From CAYFQV01 sp964654185 (GTDB lineage: Bacteria > Spirochaetota > Spirochaetia > DSM-27196 > PWMO01), in the NCBI GenBank assembly GCA_964654185.1, contig CAZZIE010000001.1, positions 1-64,000 of the forward strand: a DNA stretch of 64,000 nucleotides. Reading direction: 5' to 3'. Below are positions 37,601 to 45,160 of this stretch, in pieces; the stretch's first letter is position 1; every line of letters starts with the position of its first letter. The position numbers and the translations under genes are program-made. Under the pieces are notes generated by a model. That model was not told the origin of the DNA, ran no database searches, and worked only from the letters and a program-made list of their open reading frames with translations.

Positions 37601-40600
37601 ATGACACCAACCTGCGGACCGTCCGTCGGGAGTGGCTGAACTCCGACGGCGTCGTTGCCGCCTGGGAGTCCTTTGTGCACGACGCGGCTGGCAACGTCGT
37701 TCGGCGCGAAGCGGGTGGCGACGGCGTCCGCCGCGTATGGCGCTTCGCCTACGACGGTGACGGCAATCTCGTGGCCCGGATCGATCCGGACGGCGTCGAA
37801 GAGAGCTGGGAGTACGATGCCGACGGCAATGTGACCGCCCACACCAATGGCGCAGGCGAAACTACGCGATTGACCTGCGACGCTTCAGGGAGGCTCACCG
37901 GCGCGCACTACCCGACCGGCGCCGCCTTTCGGTACCGCTACGACACCGAGGGAAATCTCACGGAGATTCGGCGTCTCCTGAACGGGCGGTGGCACGCGAC
38001 GCGGCTCGTCTATGGTCGCCATGGGTACCCGACCTCCGTGGAGTACCCGGATGGAGCCACGGCCGCACTTCGCCACGACGCGTATGGACGTCCGGCCGCC
38101 CATATCTCGCGCCTCGGACTGGCAACGGAGGACCGTCGGGGGCCGGCGGGGCGACTTCTGGAGCGCTCATACGCAGACGGGAGCGCCGAAGTCTTTCGGT
38201 ACGACGCCGCCGGAAACCTGACGGAGACGAAGGATCGCCTCGGCCACGTCACGCGTTACGAGCACGACCCGCGTGGACTCGTCACCAGTGTGTTTCGGGA
38301 ACGCATTGTCGATGTGGAGACCGGGGCGAATACCGTGGACGCAAGGACCTACCGATACCGTGCGGACGGCCGCCTGGCCGAACGGCGGGCGGGCCGCCGG
38401 GAAGGGGGCGAGTCGGCGCAGTGGCGGTACGACTACGACTATCGGGGCCGTCTCATCCGGGAGGAGGAAACCACCACGGGAACCCTCACGCGCTACGCCT
38501 ACGACGCAGCGGGGAATCTGGTCGAACGCGCAACCGAGCCGACCGGTGTCGCGCCCGCCGGCGCGGGGACGGGTGCGGCGGCGGGTGCGGGGGCGGGCGC
38601 GGCGGGTGTCCCGGCCACGGCCCGGACCTTCGTCACGAAGTACGGCTATTCACCGGCCGGCCGCCTGGAGTGGACCGAAAACGGTGCAGGCGAGCGGACC
38701 CGCTTCGACCGCGACGGAGCCGGGGAGGTGACCGCCGCAATTGATCCGGCAGGACACCGGACACGGATTCGCCGGGACACTGCCGGGCGCACCATCCTCA
38801 CGACCGCGGTGCCCGGGGCGCCGCCGGAGGTGCGGCGCTTCGACGAGGCGGGGCATCTCATCGAGCTCAGCGACCCCGACGGCAGCACCTGGCGCTACGA
38901 GTACGACCCCGCCGGGCGCATCCGCCGCGAGAGCGCCCCGGACGGCGGCGAGACCACCTACACCTACCGCCATCTCACCCCCGGCATGGAGGTCACTCGC
39001 ACCGACCCTCTGGGCAACGACTGGGTCCTGCGATTCGACGCCGCCGGTCGCCGCATCGGGGCAGTCGACCCGACCGGCGCCGAGACCAGCTTCGAGCGGG
39101 ACGCAGCCGGCAGAATCACTACAGTGATCGATGCTCACGGCAACCGCCGCAGCTACGTCTACGACGCTGTCGGCAACGTCCTTGCCCGGATGGATGCGTA
39201 CGGTAACGGCCGCACCTTCACCTACGACGCGCTGGGCCACCCCGCCTCCGTCACGCTCCCGACTGGTGAGACGACGCGCTTCGGCTACGACGCACTGGGC
39301 CGGCGCCGCTGGATCGAAGAACCCCTCGGCAACCGCACGCACTTCACCTACGACGTGGCGGGAAACCTCCTGGCCACGGAAACCCCGATGGGTCTGACCC
39401 GGCGCTTCACCTACGACGCTGCCGGACGCGCCGTTGCGCGGATCGAGCCGGACGGTGCGACCTACCGGTACGAGTATGACGCGCGGGGGCGCACCACGGG
39501 TGAGATCGATCCGACCGGAAGCGTTCGTCGGTACGAGTACGAGGAGAACGCCCGCGGCAACCTCATCGCGGAGGTCAACCGCCTGGGCGCGCGAAGGACC
39601 ATCTCCTACGGTGCCGCCGGACGCATCGACTCAATGACTGACTTCAACGGCGTTCTCCATGACTTCGACTACGATCCCGCAGGACGGTTGATCCGAGAGG
39701 TGGCCGAGGGGGAGGTGGTCCGCGCCTTCGAGTACGACGTGCGGGGAGATCTGGTGCGCGCGGCCAGCCCGGCCGCCGCGCTGGAGTTCGACTACGACGA
39801 GCGGGGGCTTCTGGTCGAGAGCCGGGACCGGGACGCGGAGGTCGCCGTCGCCTACGAGTACGATGCCGCAGGGCGCCGCACCCGCGTCCTCACCGAGGGC
39901 TACGAGATCGCAACCTCCTACGGCGCCATGGGGGAGGTGCGGGAGGTCGCCTTCGACGACGGGTCGGCCTTCGGCGCAGGGGAGGGGCGGATCCGCCTGG
40001 AGTACGACGAAAGCCTCCGCGAGCGCGTGCGCCGTTTTGCCGGGAGCCTGGTCGCCGAGCGCCACTATGATGAGGCGGGGCGCCTCGCCGGAGTGGTTCA
40101 TCGAGGGGGCGGTGGCGTCGCCGGTGAGGTCCTGGACGCGGAGGCCTACGTCTACGATCGGGACGGGCGGCGCATCTACACGGTGGACGAGGCTGGTGGC
40201 CTCACCGCGTACCGGTACGACACCGCGGGTCGTCTGGCTGCGGCGCTCTATCCTCACGAGGATGGTGTGGTGGCGTCTCACCTTCGACAGCTCAAGGCAG
40301 TCGGCATGGTGTCGCCGCCGGCGCAGGCGGACCGGCTTGGTACCATTGGCGCGGCCACCGGTTCGCGCGGCGGCTCGCGCGGCAGCTCCGTCGCGGTTGC
40401 GGGACGGATCACCATTCCCTCTGAAGAGAGGGATCTCATCCGGGAGGTTACGGAGCAGGTCCTCCCTCGGCGCAAGGGCGGCACGTTCCTCTCTCGGGAG
40501 ATGTGGGGCGAGAGCTTCACGTACGACGAGCGGGGCAACCTCACCGGGGTGGCCACACCGCTCGGGACGATCGGGTTTGCCTACGACGCTGCGGACCGGC

Positions 40601-42054
40601 AGGTTCGCGCCGGAGCCCTCTCCGTCGCGTACGATGCAGCCGGAAACGTCACGCGTCGCGCCGTTGGAGCGGCCGCTCTGGAGTACGACTACGACGCCCG
40701 CCACCGGATGACCCGCATCCACGGGCGCACCCCGGAGGGCCGCGATATCGATCTGCGCTACGGCTACGACGCCCTGGACCGCCGGTCGTATCGCCTCGAT
40801 GTGCCTTCCGGTGACCGTACGGAGTCCGCGACGGCGGGGACGGGCGGACCGGCCGCGACGGCGGCGCCCGGGACGGCAACGCTGGAGAGAGCGGTCTACC
40901 AGGGCTTCTCCTTCATGCGTCTGGCTACGCTGGAGGCGCATGGAGTCGGCAGCGTGCAGGGTGATTTTTCCGGCGTGGATGCGCCGAGCCTTCCCGGCCG
41001 GCTCCCGCGACCGAAGCCGCGGCGCGGCGCCGGTCCGCGATCCCGCGTCGACGCAGGGCAGGGCGCCGCAGTGTTGACCCGACTGGAGATGGCGGCGGTG
41101 GCCGTTTCCGTGCAGCAGGTTCCCGCCGCTGTGGTATCGCCCCGGCAGGTCAGCCACTTCGGGGTGGATGTGCTCGGGAGCGTAACCCTTCGCGTGACGG
41201 CGCACGCGAGTGCCGCAGGCAACCGTGCGGCCGGGTCGACCGGTGCAATCGTGGAGGATCTGGCGTACCGCGCCTTCGGGGCGGTACGGGCCGGTGACGT
41301 TCGCGGTGCCATACCCTTCGGCTACACCGGCAAGGTCGTGGACGTCGCAACGGCGGTCTACGATTACGGCCTGCGAGACTACGCGCCCAGTACCGGCCGA
41401 TTCACCACGGTGGACCCTCTACGGGCCGGCACGAACTGGTACGCCTACGTTCACAACGATCCGATCAATCTCATCGACAGGTTCGGCCTGGAGGCCTCCG
41501 TCCCCGGCAACCCGGGTCCCGGCGGCTTTCCCCTCGATCCTTCGGTCCAGGTCTTTCGCAGCGACGGTAACATCGACCAGCTGGCATTCGACCAACGCTA
41601 CGGCTTCGGCACCATCGCCGGCACACAATCCTGTCAGTCCGTCGCGGTCTGCAATCTCTACGCCCAGGAAACCCCCGGCGGCATGACGGTCGAGCAACTC
41701 GACGTCGTGGTTTCGGTCAGCCTCTCCTCCGGCCACCTGGAAGAGGAAGGCGGCTCCGTCACCGACTTTTCCGGCCTGAGCCGAACCATTGCAACGGAGC
41801 TCGATCGCGACGACTATTATGAATACGTGTACCCGGCACCGGACTACGAGCGCCTAACAATGTCTGAACACGACTTCGAACAATCCGACGCGGCCGCGGG
41901 GGTGGTGCAACTCTACAACCCTCAATATGACGTGAATCACTTTGTGACCCGGAGTCGCGATCGCACATACGATCCTCTACCCTCGTCTCGACCGACAGCT
42001 TCGGGGTATGTCGTAGAAGAGGTTCGTCCACTTCAACTTCTGGATCTTCACTAG
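34615..42054 (+). CDS. Giant secreted Rhs/YD-repeat protein with predicted cysteine-protease tip
   Basis: 2479 residues from ATG 34615. In order: a hydrophobic signal-like segment; a Cys-containing patch; calcium-binding thrombospondin type 3 repeats DGDGDGIPDGADNCPG (about 60-90); a Gly/Ser linker (98-117); a DUF6531-type start GDPVALATGTFFTQETDL (about 308); a long coiled-coil insert (about 423-720); YD repeats (about 795-2200); the Rhs core end GRFTTVDPLRAGTNWYAYVHNDPINLIDRFGLEA-type region (2262-2295, with DRFGL in place of DPxGL); and a unique 185-residue tip. The tip keeps C2340 (QSCQSVAV), H2442 (VNHFVT) and D2453 (TYDPLP), the order of papain-fold toxins. Rhs shells enclose such toxins. 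Coupled to the upstream peptidase. Confidence 0.85.
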   Translation: MGRLGLVTAIWGVGMCAIVAVERADASTCTKPVVCWDGSCVYFSDQCPPEPPPDDGPSDGDGDGIPDGADNCPGTANAGQADSDGDGTGDACDSTPHGGSGGGGSGGGGSGGGAGGSDEFDGVVNSRGEIDDALDHADGNLDESDDYFDIPSSLDTAVPGAKGDLEDITDPADGSLSKVQNEADDLDSAVTAGEKALEEFDDPVGSADKLSESHVEITSVDVPALESAAGELALTAGIGGGGAVANHGAAADYIAAGVHYESVSGAAEEVAEAAAESREILATMTEGATAATDALVDTERTYAAERGGDPVALATGTFFTQETDLAVATPAQVLLRLPEELPGLGVLAARTPGADNSLAGAAAAAAGDATLIFRRYYNSSAGSGHAGGTVAIDGVTGAAGSTGTLGPGWRHSFQSRLFIGYDGVTAAEVRELQERSSRAATRVREARDTLEDARRSAASAVEGYRDSLELAEALAVGWRDLRDAALAAAEEGAELRRAAGEADEQVAPSHAASAEELVARADEIEASLAELDDRFSGLIRRADRAERNAESARSSYQAVIDFVDGLLVEWNSDQDARASATAGVTTALDQRDRAAEHEESLRNRVSSIADALAKVEDLGTDELDRVSALRDRTEHVLSVTGVFPDDPAAYAPYVRAQAGYREAVELRDGLLPTGLAAAEQRLRAIETEGPVIIGTMEESREVTEAVAEDAGNRSDYAVSAARRNGALPSGADPGATGMGTFTVIGADGAPRLFRTGAEPAFAGPTSIGDGLVHYYRRDVTAHPDAPGDYGRLIVRRDGSYILEERNGTEHRYDAYGRLTGVTARGGAAVTLEYEGLGEGGRLRRVVDDAGRTLALQYDRDRLVEVAGPDGAAVRYGYDGQGRLHSVTDPSGRTRHYRYRGHLLTFIGTPRHVAASAEAPSGGGAAAPDHADGPGRRYNYERRDGRDVVTWTEDEAGHRELFSYHPGESPYGAGYTKHTGYHDWTEAGAAVTTRTHYDTNLRTVRREWLNSDGVVAAWESFVHDAAGNVVRREAGGDGVRRVWRFAYDGDGNLVARIDPDGVEESWEYDADGNVTAHTNGAGETTRLTCDASGRLTGAHYPTGAAFRYRYDTEGNLTEIRRLLNGRWHATRLVYGRHGYPTSVEYPDGATAALRHDAYGRPAAHISRLGLATEDRRGPAGRLLERSYADGSAEVFRYDAAGNLTETKDRLGHVTRYEHDPRGLVTSVFRERIVDVETGANTVDARTYRYRADGRLAERRAGRREGGESAQWRYDYDYRGRLIREEETTTGTLTRYAYDAAGNLVERATEPTGVAPAGAGTGAAAGAGAGAAGVPATARTFVTKYGYSPAGRLEWTENGAGERTRFDRDGAGEVTAAIDPAGHRTRIRRDTAGRTILTTAVPGAPPEVRRFDEAGHLIELSDPDGSTWRYEYDPAGRIRRESAPDGGETTYTYRHLTPGMEVTRTDPLGNDWVLRFDAAGRRIGAVDPTGAETSFERDAAGRITTVIDAHGNRRSYVYDAVGNVLARMDAYGNGRTFTYDALGHPASVTLPTGETTRFGYDALGRRRWIEEPLGNRTHFTYDVAGNLLATETPMGLTRRFTYDAAGRAVARIEPDGATYRYEYDARGRTTGEIDPTGSVRRYEYEENARGNLIAEVNRLGARRTISYGAAGRIDSMTDFNGVLHDFDYDPAGRLIREVAEGEVVRAFEYDVRGDLVRAASPAAALEFDYDERGLLVESRDRDAEVAVAYEYDAAGRRTRVLTEGYEIATSYGAMGEVREVAFDDGSAFGAGEGRIRLEYDESLRERVRRFAGSLVAERHYDEAGRLAGVVHRGGGGVAGEVLDAEAYVYDRDGRRIYTVDEAGGLTAYRYDTAGRLAAALYPHEDGVVASHLRQLKAVGMVSPPAQADRLGTIGAATGSRGGSRGSSVAVAGRITIPSEERDLIREVTEQVLPRRKGGTFLSREMWGESFTYDERGNLTGVATPLGTIGFAYDAADRQVRAGALSVAYDAAGNVTRRAVGAAALEYDYDARHRMTRIHGRTPEGRDIDLRYGYDALDRRSYRLDVPSGDRTESATAGTGGPAATAAPGTATLERAVYQGFSFMRLATLEAHGVGSVQGDFSGVDAPSLPGRLPRPKPRRGAGPRSRVDAGQGAAVLTRLEMAAVAVSVQQVPAAVVSPRQVSHFGVDVLGSVTLRVTAHASAAGNRAAGSTGAIVEDLAYRAFGAVRAGDVRGAIPFGYTGKVVDVATAVYDYGLRDYAPSTGRFTTVDPLRAGTNWYAYVHNDPINLIDRFGLEASVPGNPGPGGFPLDPSVQVFRSDGNIDQLAFDQRYGFGTIAGTQSCQSVAVCNLYAQETPGGMTVEQLDVVVSVSLSSGHLEEEGGSVTDFSGLSRTIATELDRDDYYEYVYPAPDYERLTMSEHDFEQSDAAAGVVQLYNPQYDVNHFVTRSRDRTYDPLPSSRPTASGYVVEEVRPLQLLDLH

Positions 42055-42090
42055 GCATAGCTGTCAACGCGATGGCGGGAGTAAACAGTC

Positions 42091-42993
42091 ATGGATCTGG
42101 TAATGCGAATCGTGCTGTTGGGTCTCTTTGCTTCAGTTGTCACGGCAGCAACTGGAGCGAAGGAACTCCATCTTGTGCCTGTCGACGGCGGGCGCCTCAT
42201 CATGGGATCTGAGGAGGGAGATGACAACCCACTACACGAAGTTGTTCTTTCAAGCTTCATGATGGCAGAGCGAGAGATCACGGTCGGTGAGTTTCGAGAG
42301 TTCACCGTCGCCGAGGAGATACCGTTTCGATGGACGTCGTATAACTTCACGCAGTACGTGGGCCGACCCGCAGGATATGTGATCCCCGACGATCGCGCCA
42401 TGTATTTCGTTATGTGGTATGAAGCGGTTTGGTATGCGAATTATCGGAGCGAGTTGGAAGGGCTTGAGAAGGCCTACGGGTTCGACGAACAAGCTTTGCG
42501 CGACTATTTGTACGACTTTCGCGAGGGTCGCGACCCTCCCAGCATAGAGTGGGACCGCAGTGCAAACGGGTACCGTTTGCCAACAGAGGCAGAATGGGAG
42601 TTTGCTGCGACCGACCGAGGGCAAGCTCGTACTGTCACTGATGAGTTGCTCCTACGCAGGTCGTGGGTTCGTGAGAACGCCGACGGTAAGGTGCATCCTG
42701 TGAAGGCGAAGGTACCGACCGAACTGGGGTTGTACGACATGTTGGGTAACGTATCGGAATGGTGCTGGGACTACTACGACTCCAGGTACTATGACCGGTC
42801 GCCGGTTCGCGACCCCACCGGTCCAGCAACGGGGGAGGAATTGTCGGTCTTTCCTGGGCGCAAAGACATTCGGGTATTCCGCGGTTGTTCTTGGCGAACT
42901 CCGCTCAATTTCTGCGGACCTCACGAAAGAATGGCAACTATTGCACCGAATCGAGGCACCATCGGCATCCGCCTTGTTCGGAATGCGGAATGA
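42091..42993 (+). CDS. Secreted SUMF1/FGE-fold protein, probably non-catalytic
   Basis: 300 residues with a signal peptide ending near VVTAA. The formylglycine-generating-enzyme fold is clear: GRLIMGSEEGDDNPLHEVVLSSFMMAEREITVGEF, YRLPTEAEWEFAA, GLYDMLGNVSEWCWDYYD, RVFRGCSW and GIRLVR. In true FGE the copper-binding pair is C-x4-C in GGSWxCxxxxC; here RGCSWRTPLNFC keeps only the second Cys and has Thr at the first, so sulfatase activation is unlikely. Its base composition is visibly lower in GC than its neighbours. It follows the Rhs tip by 36 bp, the place where an immunity gene is expected. Confidence 0.75.
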   Translation: MDLVMRIVLLGLFASVVTAATGAKELHLVPVDGGRLIMGSEEGDDNPLHEVVLSSFMMAEREITVGEFREFTVAEEIPFRWTSYNFTQYVGRPAGYVIPDDRAMYFVMWYEAVWYANYRSELEGLEKAYGFDEQALRDYLYDFREGRDPPSIEWDRSANGYRLPTEAEWEFAATDRGQARTVTDELLLRRSWVRENADGKVHPVKAKVPTELGLYDMLGNVSEWCWDYYDSRYYDRSPVRDPTGPATGEELSVFPGRKDIRVFRGCSWRTPLNFCGPHERMATIAPNRGTIGIRLVRNAE

Positions 42994-43215
42994 ACTCTAT
43001 GTTCCCTTGATGCAGCACGCACTGCTGAGCGGTCGGGTCTGCTTCTGGGGCAGGATCTGCCGGCGGCTGTGCTGAAGGGCCGGCAAGACTCTACCGCACC
43101 CAGTGGAAACGGCGTACATTCCGGCATTACGTTGGATTCTGGCGAGCGGTAGGGTTCCCGGGTCCAAGAGAGCCAGTACGTCCCGGCGCCGCACCGGCCG
43201 AAGAGGATGGATTGC

Positions 43216-43944
43216 ATGGTAGGCGTTCGAGTCGGGACCTCCGGGTGGAACTATCCGCACTGGGAAGGGCCATTCTATCCGGAGGGACTGCCGGCGACGA
43301 AGTGGTTTGAGCACTATCAGCGGCACTTCGATACCGTCGAGATTAACAACACTTTCTACAATCTGCCGAGCCGCCAGACTGCCGCAGCGTGGCGGGACCA
43401 GGCTGCCGAAGGTTTCCTTTACACCGTGAAGGCGAGCCGGTACATCACGCATATGAAGAAGCTCAAGGATCCGGCCGACACAACGGAGCGGCTCTTTGAT
43501 CGCCTCCGGATCCTCGAAGACACGGTCCAGGTCGTGCTCTTCCAGCTTCCGCCCCGGTGGAAACGGAATACGGCGCGGCTCGCCGACTTTTTGCGCCATC
43601 TCCCGGCGCAATGGAGGTACGTCTTCGAGTTTCGTGACTCCTCCTGGTTTCATGACGATGTGTACAATCTTCTGAGGGAGCACAACGCTGCATTCTGCGT
43701 TTTCGAGCTTGGAGAACTGGAATCCCCTTTGACGGTGACTTCCGACACGGCGTACATCCGCCTCCACGGCCCGGCGGGGAAGTACCAGGGGAGCTACGAT
43801 CGGAAGACACTGTCCGCGTGGGCGCGCCAATGCCGCTCCTGGGCAGCGGAAGGACTGGATGTCTGGGTGTACTTCGACAACGACGACCGCGGGTACGCCC
43901 CCCGGAATGCCCTGACTCTCAAGGAGATGGTTGCGGAGTTGTGA
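43216..43944 (+). CDS. DUF72 (YecE-like) family protein
   Basis: 242 residues starting VGVRVGTSGWNYPHWEGPFYP, then FDTVEINNTFYNLPSRQTAAAWRDQAAEGFLYTVKASRYITH and YIRLHGPAGKYQGSY, YFDNDDRGYAPRNAL, all typical of DUF72, a TIM-barrel family of unknown function. ATG 43216 is preferred to 43207 because AGAGGA lies at the right distance before it. Preceding 222 bp hold no gene. A GC-rich inverted repeat (GCGCCGG/CCGGCGC, about 43947-43965) follows the stop, without T-run. Confidence 0.85.
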   Translation: MVGVRVGTSGWNYPHWEGPFYPEGLPATKWFEHYQRHFDTVEINNTFYNLPSRQTAAAWRDQAAEGFLYTVKASRYITHMKKLKDPADTTERLFDRLRILEDTVQVVLFQLPPRWKRNTARLADFLRHLPAQWRYVFEFRDSSWFHDDVYNLLREHNAAFCVFELGELESPLTVTSDTAYIRLHGPAGKYQGSYDRKTLSAWARQCRSWAAEGLDVWVYFDNDDRGYAPRNALTLKEMVAEL

Positions 43945-44033
43945 GCGCCGGCGAGCCCCGGCGCCCCTGTGCATTTCGGCGCCGGGTGCCGTGATGGTTG
44001 GTGCGGACGCGGGGAGTCGCGTAGACTGGGTGC

Positions 44034-44630
44034 ATGGAGTCGATACTGATTGCCGGGGTGCCCCGGTCGGGCAAGTCTACCATTGCGCAGCGGGTTGCGG
44101 AGGCCGGCGGAGCAACCTACTTTCCTGTTGATGCCCTGGTTTCAACCCTGGGCTCGCTCTATCCGGAGCTGGGGATTACTCATTACACGGAGGAGCCTCG
44201 TGGAGTGAGCACCCATCTGGCGCCGGTCGTTGTGGAGCTGCAGCAGCATCTGCAATACGAGGGCATGACGGTGGTGCTGGATGCGTACCAGTGCTTTCCC
44301 CGGGATCTGGCGGCGGCGCTGAAGCACCGGCGGCTTGCCCTGCCGACGGGTGAGGGAGCAGGGGAGGCGCCCTTCGGAGTGGTGTACGTGGGGTATCCGG
44401 AAGCCGACGTGAAGGGCAAGACCAGGGACATAAGGGCTCACGCCCGGGTGGAGGACTGGGCGCAGGCGCTGGACGACGCCGCCCTGGAGAACCTGGTTGA
44501 GCGGTACATCCGGGAAAGCGGCGAGATCAAGAGCCAGTGCGCCGACCTTGGATGGCACTTCATCGACACAAGCAGGAGTTTCGAGGCAGTGGTGTCCAAG
44601 GCGGTTGAGCAGCTCTCCCCGACGCTGTGA
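44034..44630 (+). CDS. P-loop kinase-like protein
   Basis: 198 residues opening ESILIAGVPRSGKSTIAQRVAE, a Walker A motif (GVPRSGKS, residues 8-15), followed by an acidic segment and a C-terminal HFIDTSRSFEAVVSKAV typical of small nucleotide or metabolite kinases. The lid and substrate residues do not point to a known enzyme. No clear ribosome site. It stands alone between DUF72 and the PH-like gene. Confidence 0.6.
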   Translation: MESILIAGVPRSGKSTIAQRVAEAGGATYFPVDALVSTLGSLYPELGITHYTEEPRGVSTHLAPVVVELQQHLQYEGMTVVLDAYQCFPRDLAAALKHRRLALPTGEGAGEAPFGVVYVGYPEADVKGKTRDIRAHARVEDWAQALDDAALENLVERYIRESGEIKSQCADLGWHFIDTSRSFEAVVSKAVEQLSPTL

Positions 44631-44643
44631 CTGCCCGACGAGT

Positions 44644-44673
44644 GTGACAAACCCGCGTTACCGTTGATATGCT
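44644..44673 (+). promoter_or_regulatory. Possible sigma-70 promoter of the PH-like gene
   Basis: GTGACA (44644-44649), 18-bp spacer, TATGCT (44668-44673), placed 20 bp before the start codon of the next gene; GAGGTGAT serves as its ribosome site. Confidence 0.4.
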
Positions 44674-44692
44674 GGGGGTGAGGTGATGCGTC

Positions 44693-45049
44693 ATGGCGAC
44701 GGTTCGCGTTAAGCAGGACGAGCTGCGAGTCGAGTTGGACGGCGTTGATACTCTGTTGGCGTTTCAAGGCAGCTTTCGCGTTCCTCTGGAGCACATTCGG
44801 GGAGCAACCACCGAAGCCCCTCCTCTGGAGCGAGTCTATAAGGGCATTCAGAACATCGGCACACACATTCCCGGTCTGGTCGCCGCGGGAACCTACTACA
44901 CCGCGGAGGGTCGGATCTTCTGGGATGCGAGGATCGGTCAGGAGCTCGTACGCATCGATCTTGAAGATGAAAGGTACGATGAGCTCATCCTCGGCGTGGC
45001 GGATGCCCGCGAAGTTGTCCGGGAGATCCATCAGACCTTGAACGCCTGA
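44693..45049 (+). CDS. Small bacterial PH-domain-like protein
   Basis: 118 residues: TVRVKQDELRVELDGVDTLLAFQGSFRVPLEHIRGA ... GLVAAGTYYTAEGRIFWDARIGQELVRIDLEDERYDELILGVADAREVVREI. The pattern of seven short strands and a final amphipathic helix is that of small bacterial PH-like proteins of unknown function. No signal peptide, so cytoplasmic. It precedes kaiC by 111 bp in the same direction, but a link to the timer genes is not shown. Confidence 0.6.
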   Translation: MATVRVKQDELRVELDGVDTLLAFQGSFRVPLEHIRGATTEAPPLERVYKGIQNIGTHIPGLVAAGTYYTAEGRIFWDARIGQELVRIDLEDERYDELILGVADAREVVREIHQTLNA

Positions 45050-45160
45050 GACTACGAACGCGACGGTCTACAATCCGACACGATCTCCAATCCAACGTAG
45101 TTAACCCATTCGTGGTATTCCCAAACGGCTGGTTTCGGCTATCGTGAGGCAGGACAACAT

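Noticed and set aside
35443..37842. 799-codon minus-strand open frame inside the Rhs gene
   Set aside because: It is the antisense shadow of high-GC coding sequence; its translation has no domain, while the plus strand reads as continuous Rhs.
42850..42993. Variable region of a diversity-generating retroelement at the SUMF1-like C-terminus
   Set aside because: SUMF1-fold proteins are known DGR targets in treponemes, but the end of this gene is not rich in AAC/AAY codons and there is no template repeat or reverse transcriptase in the window.
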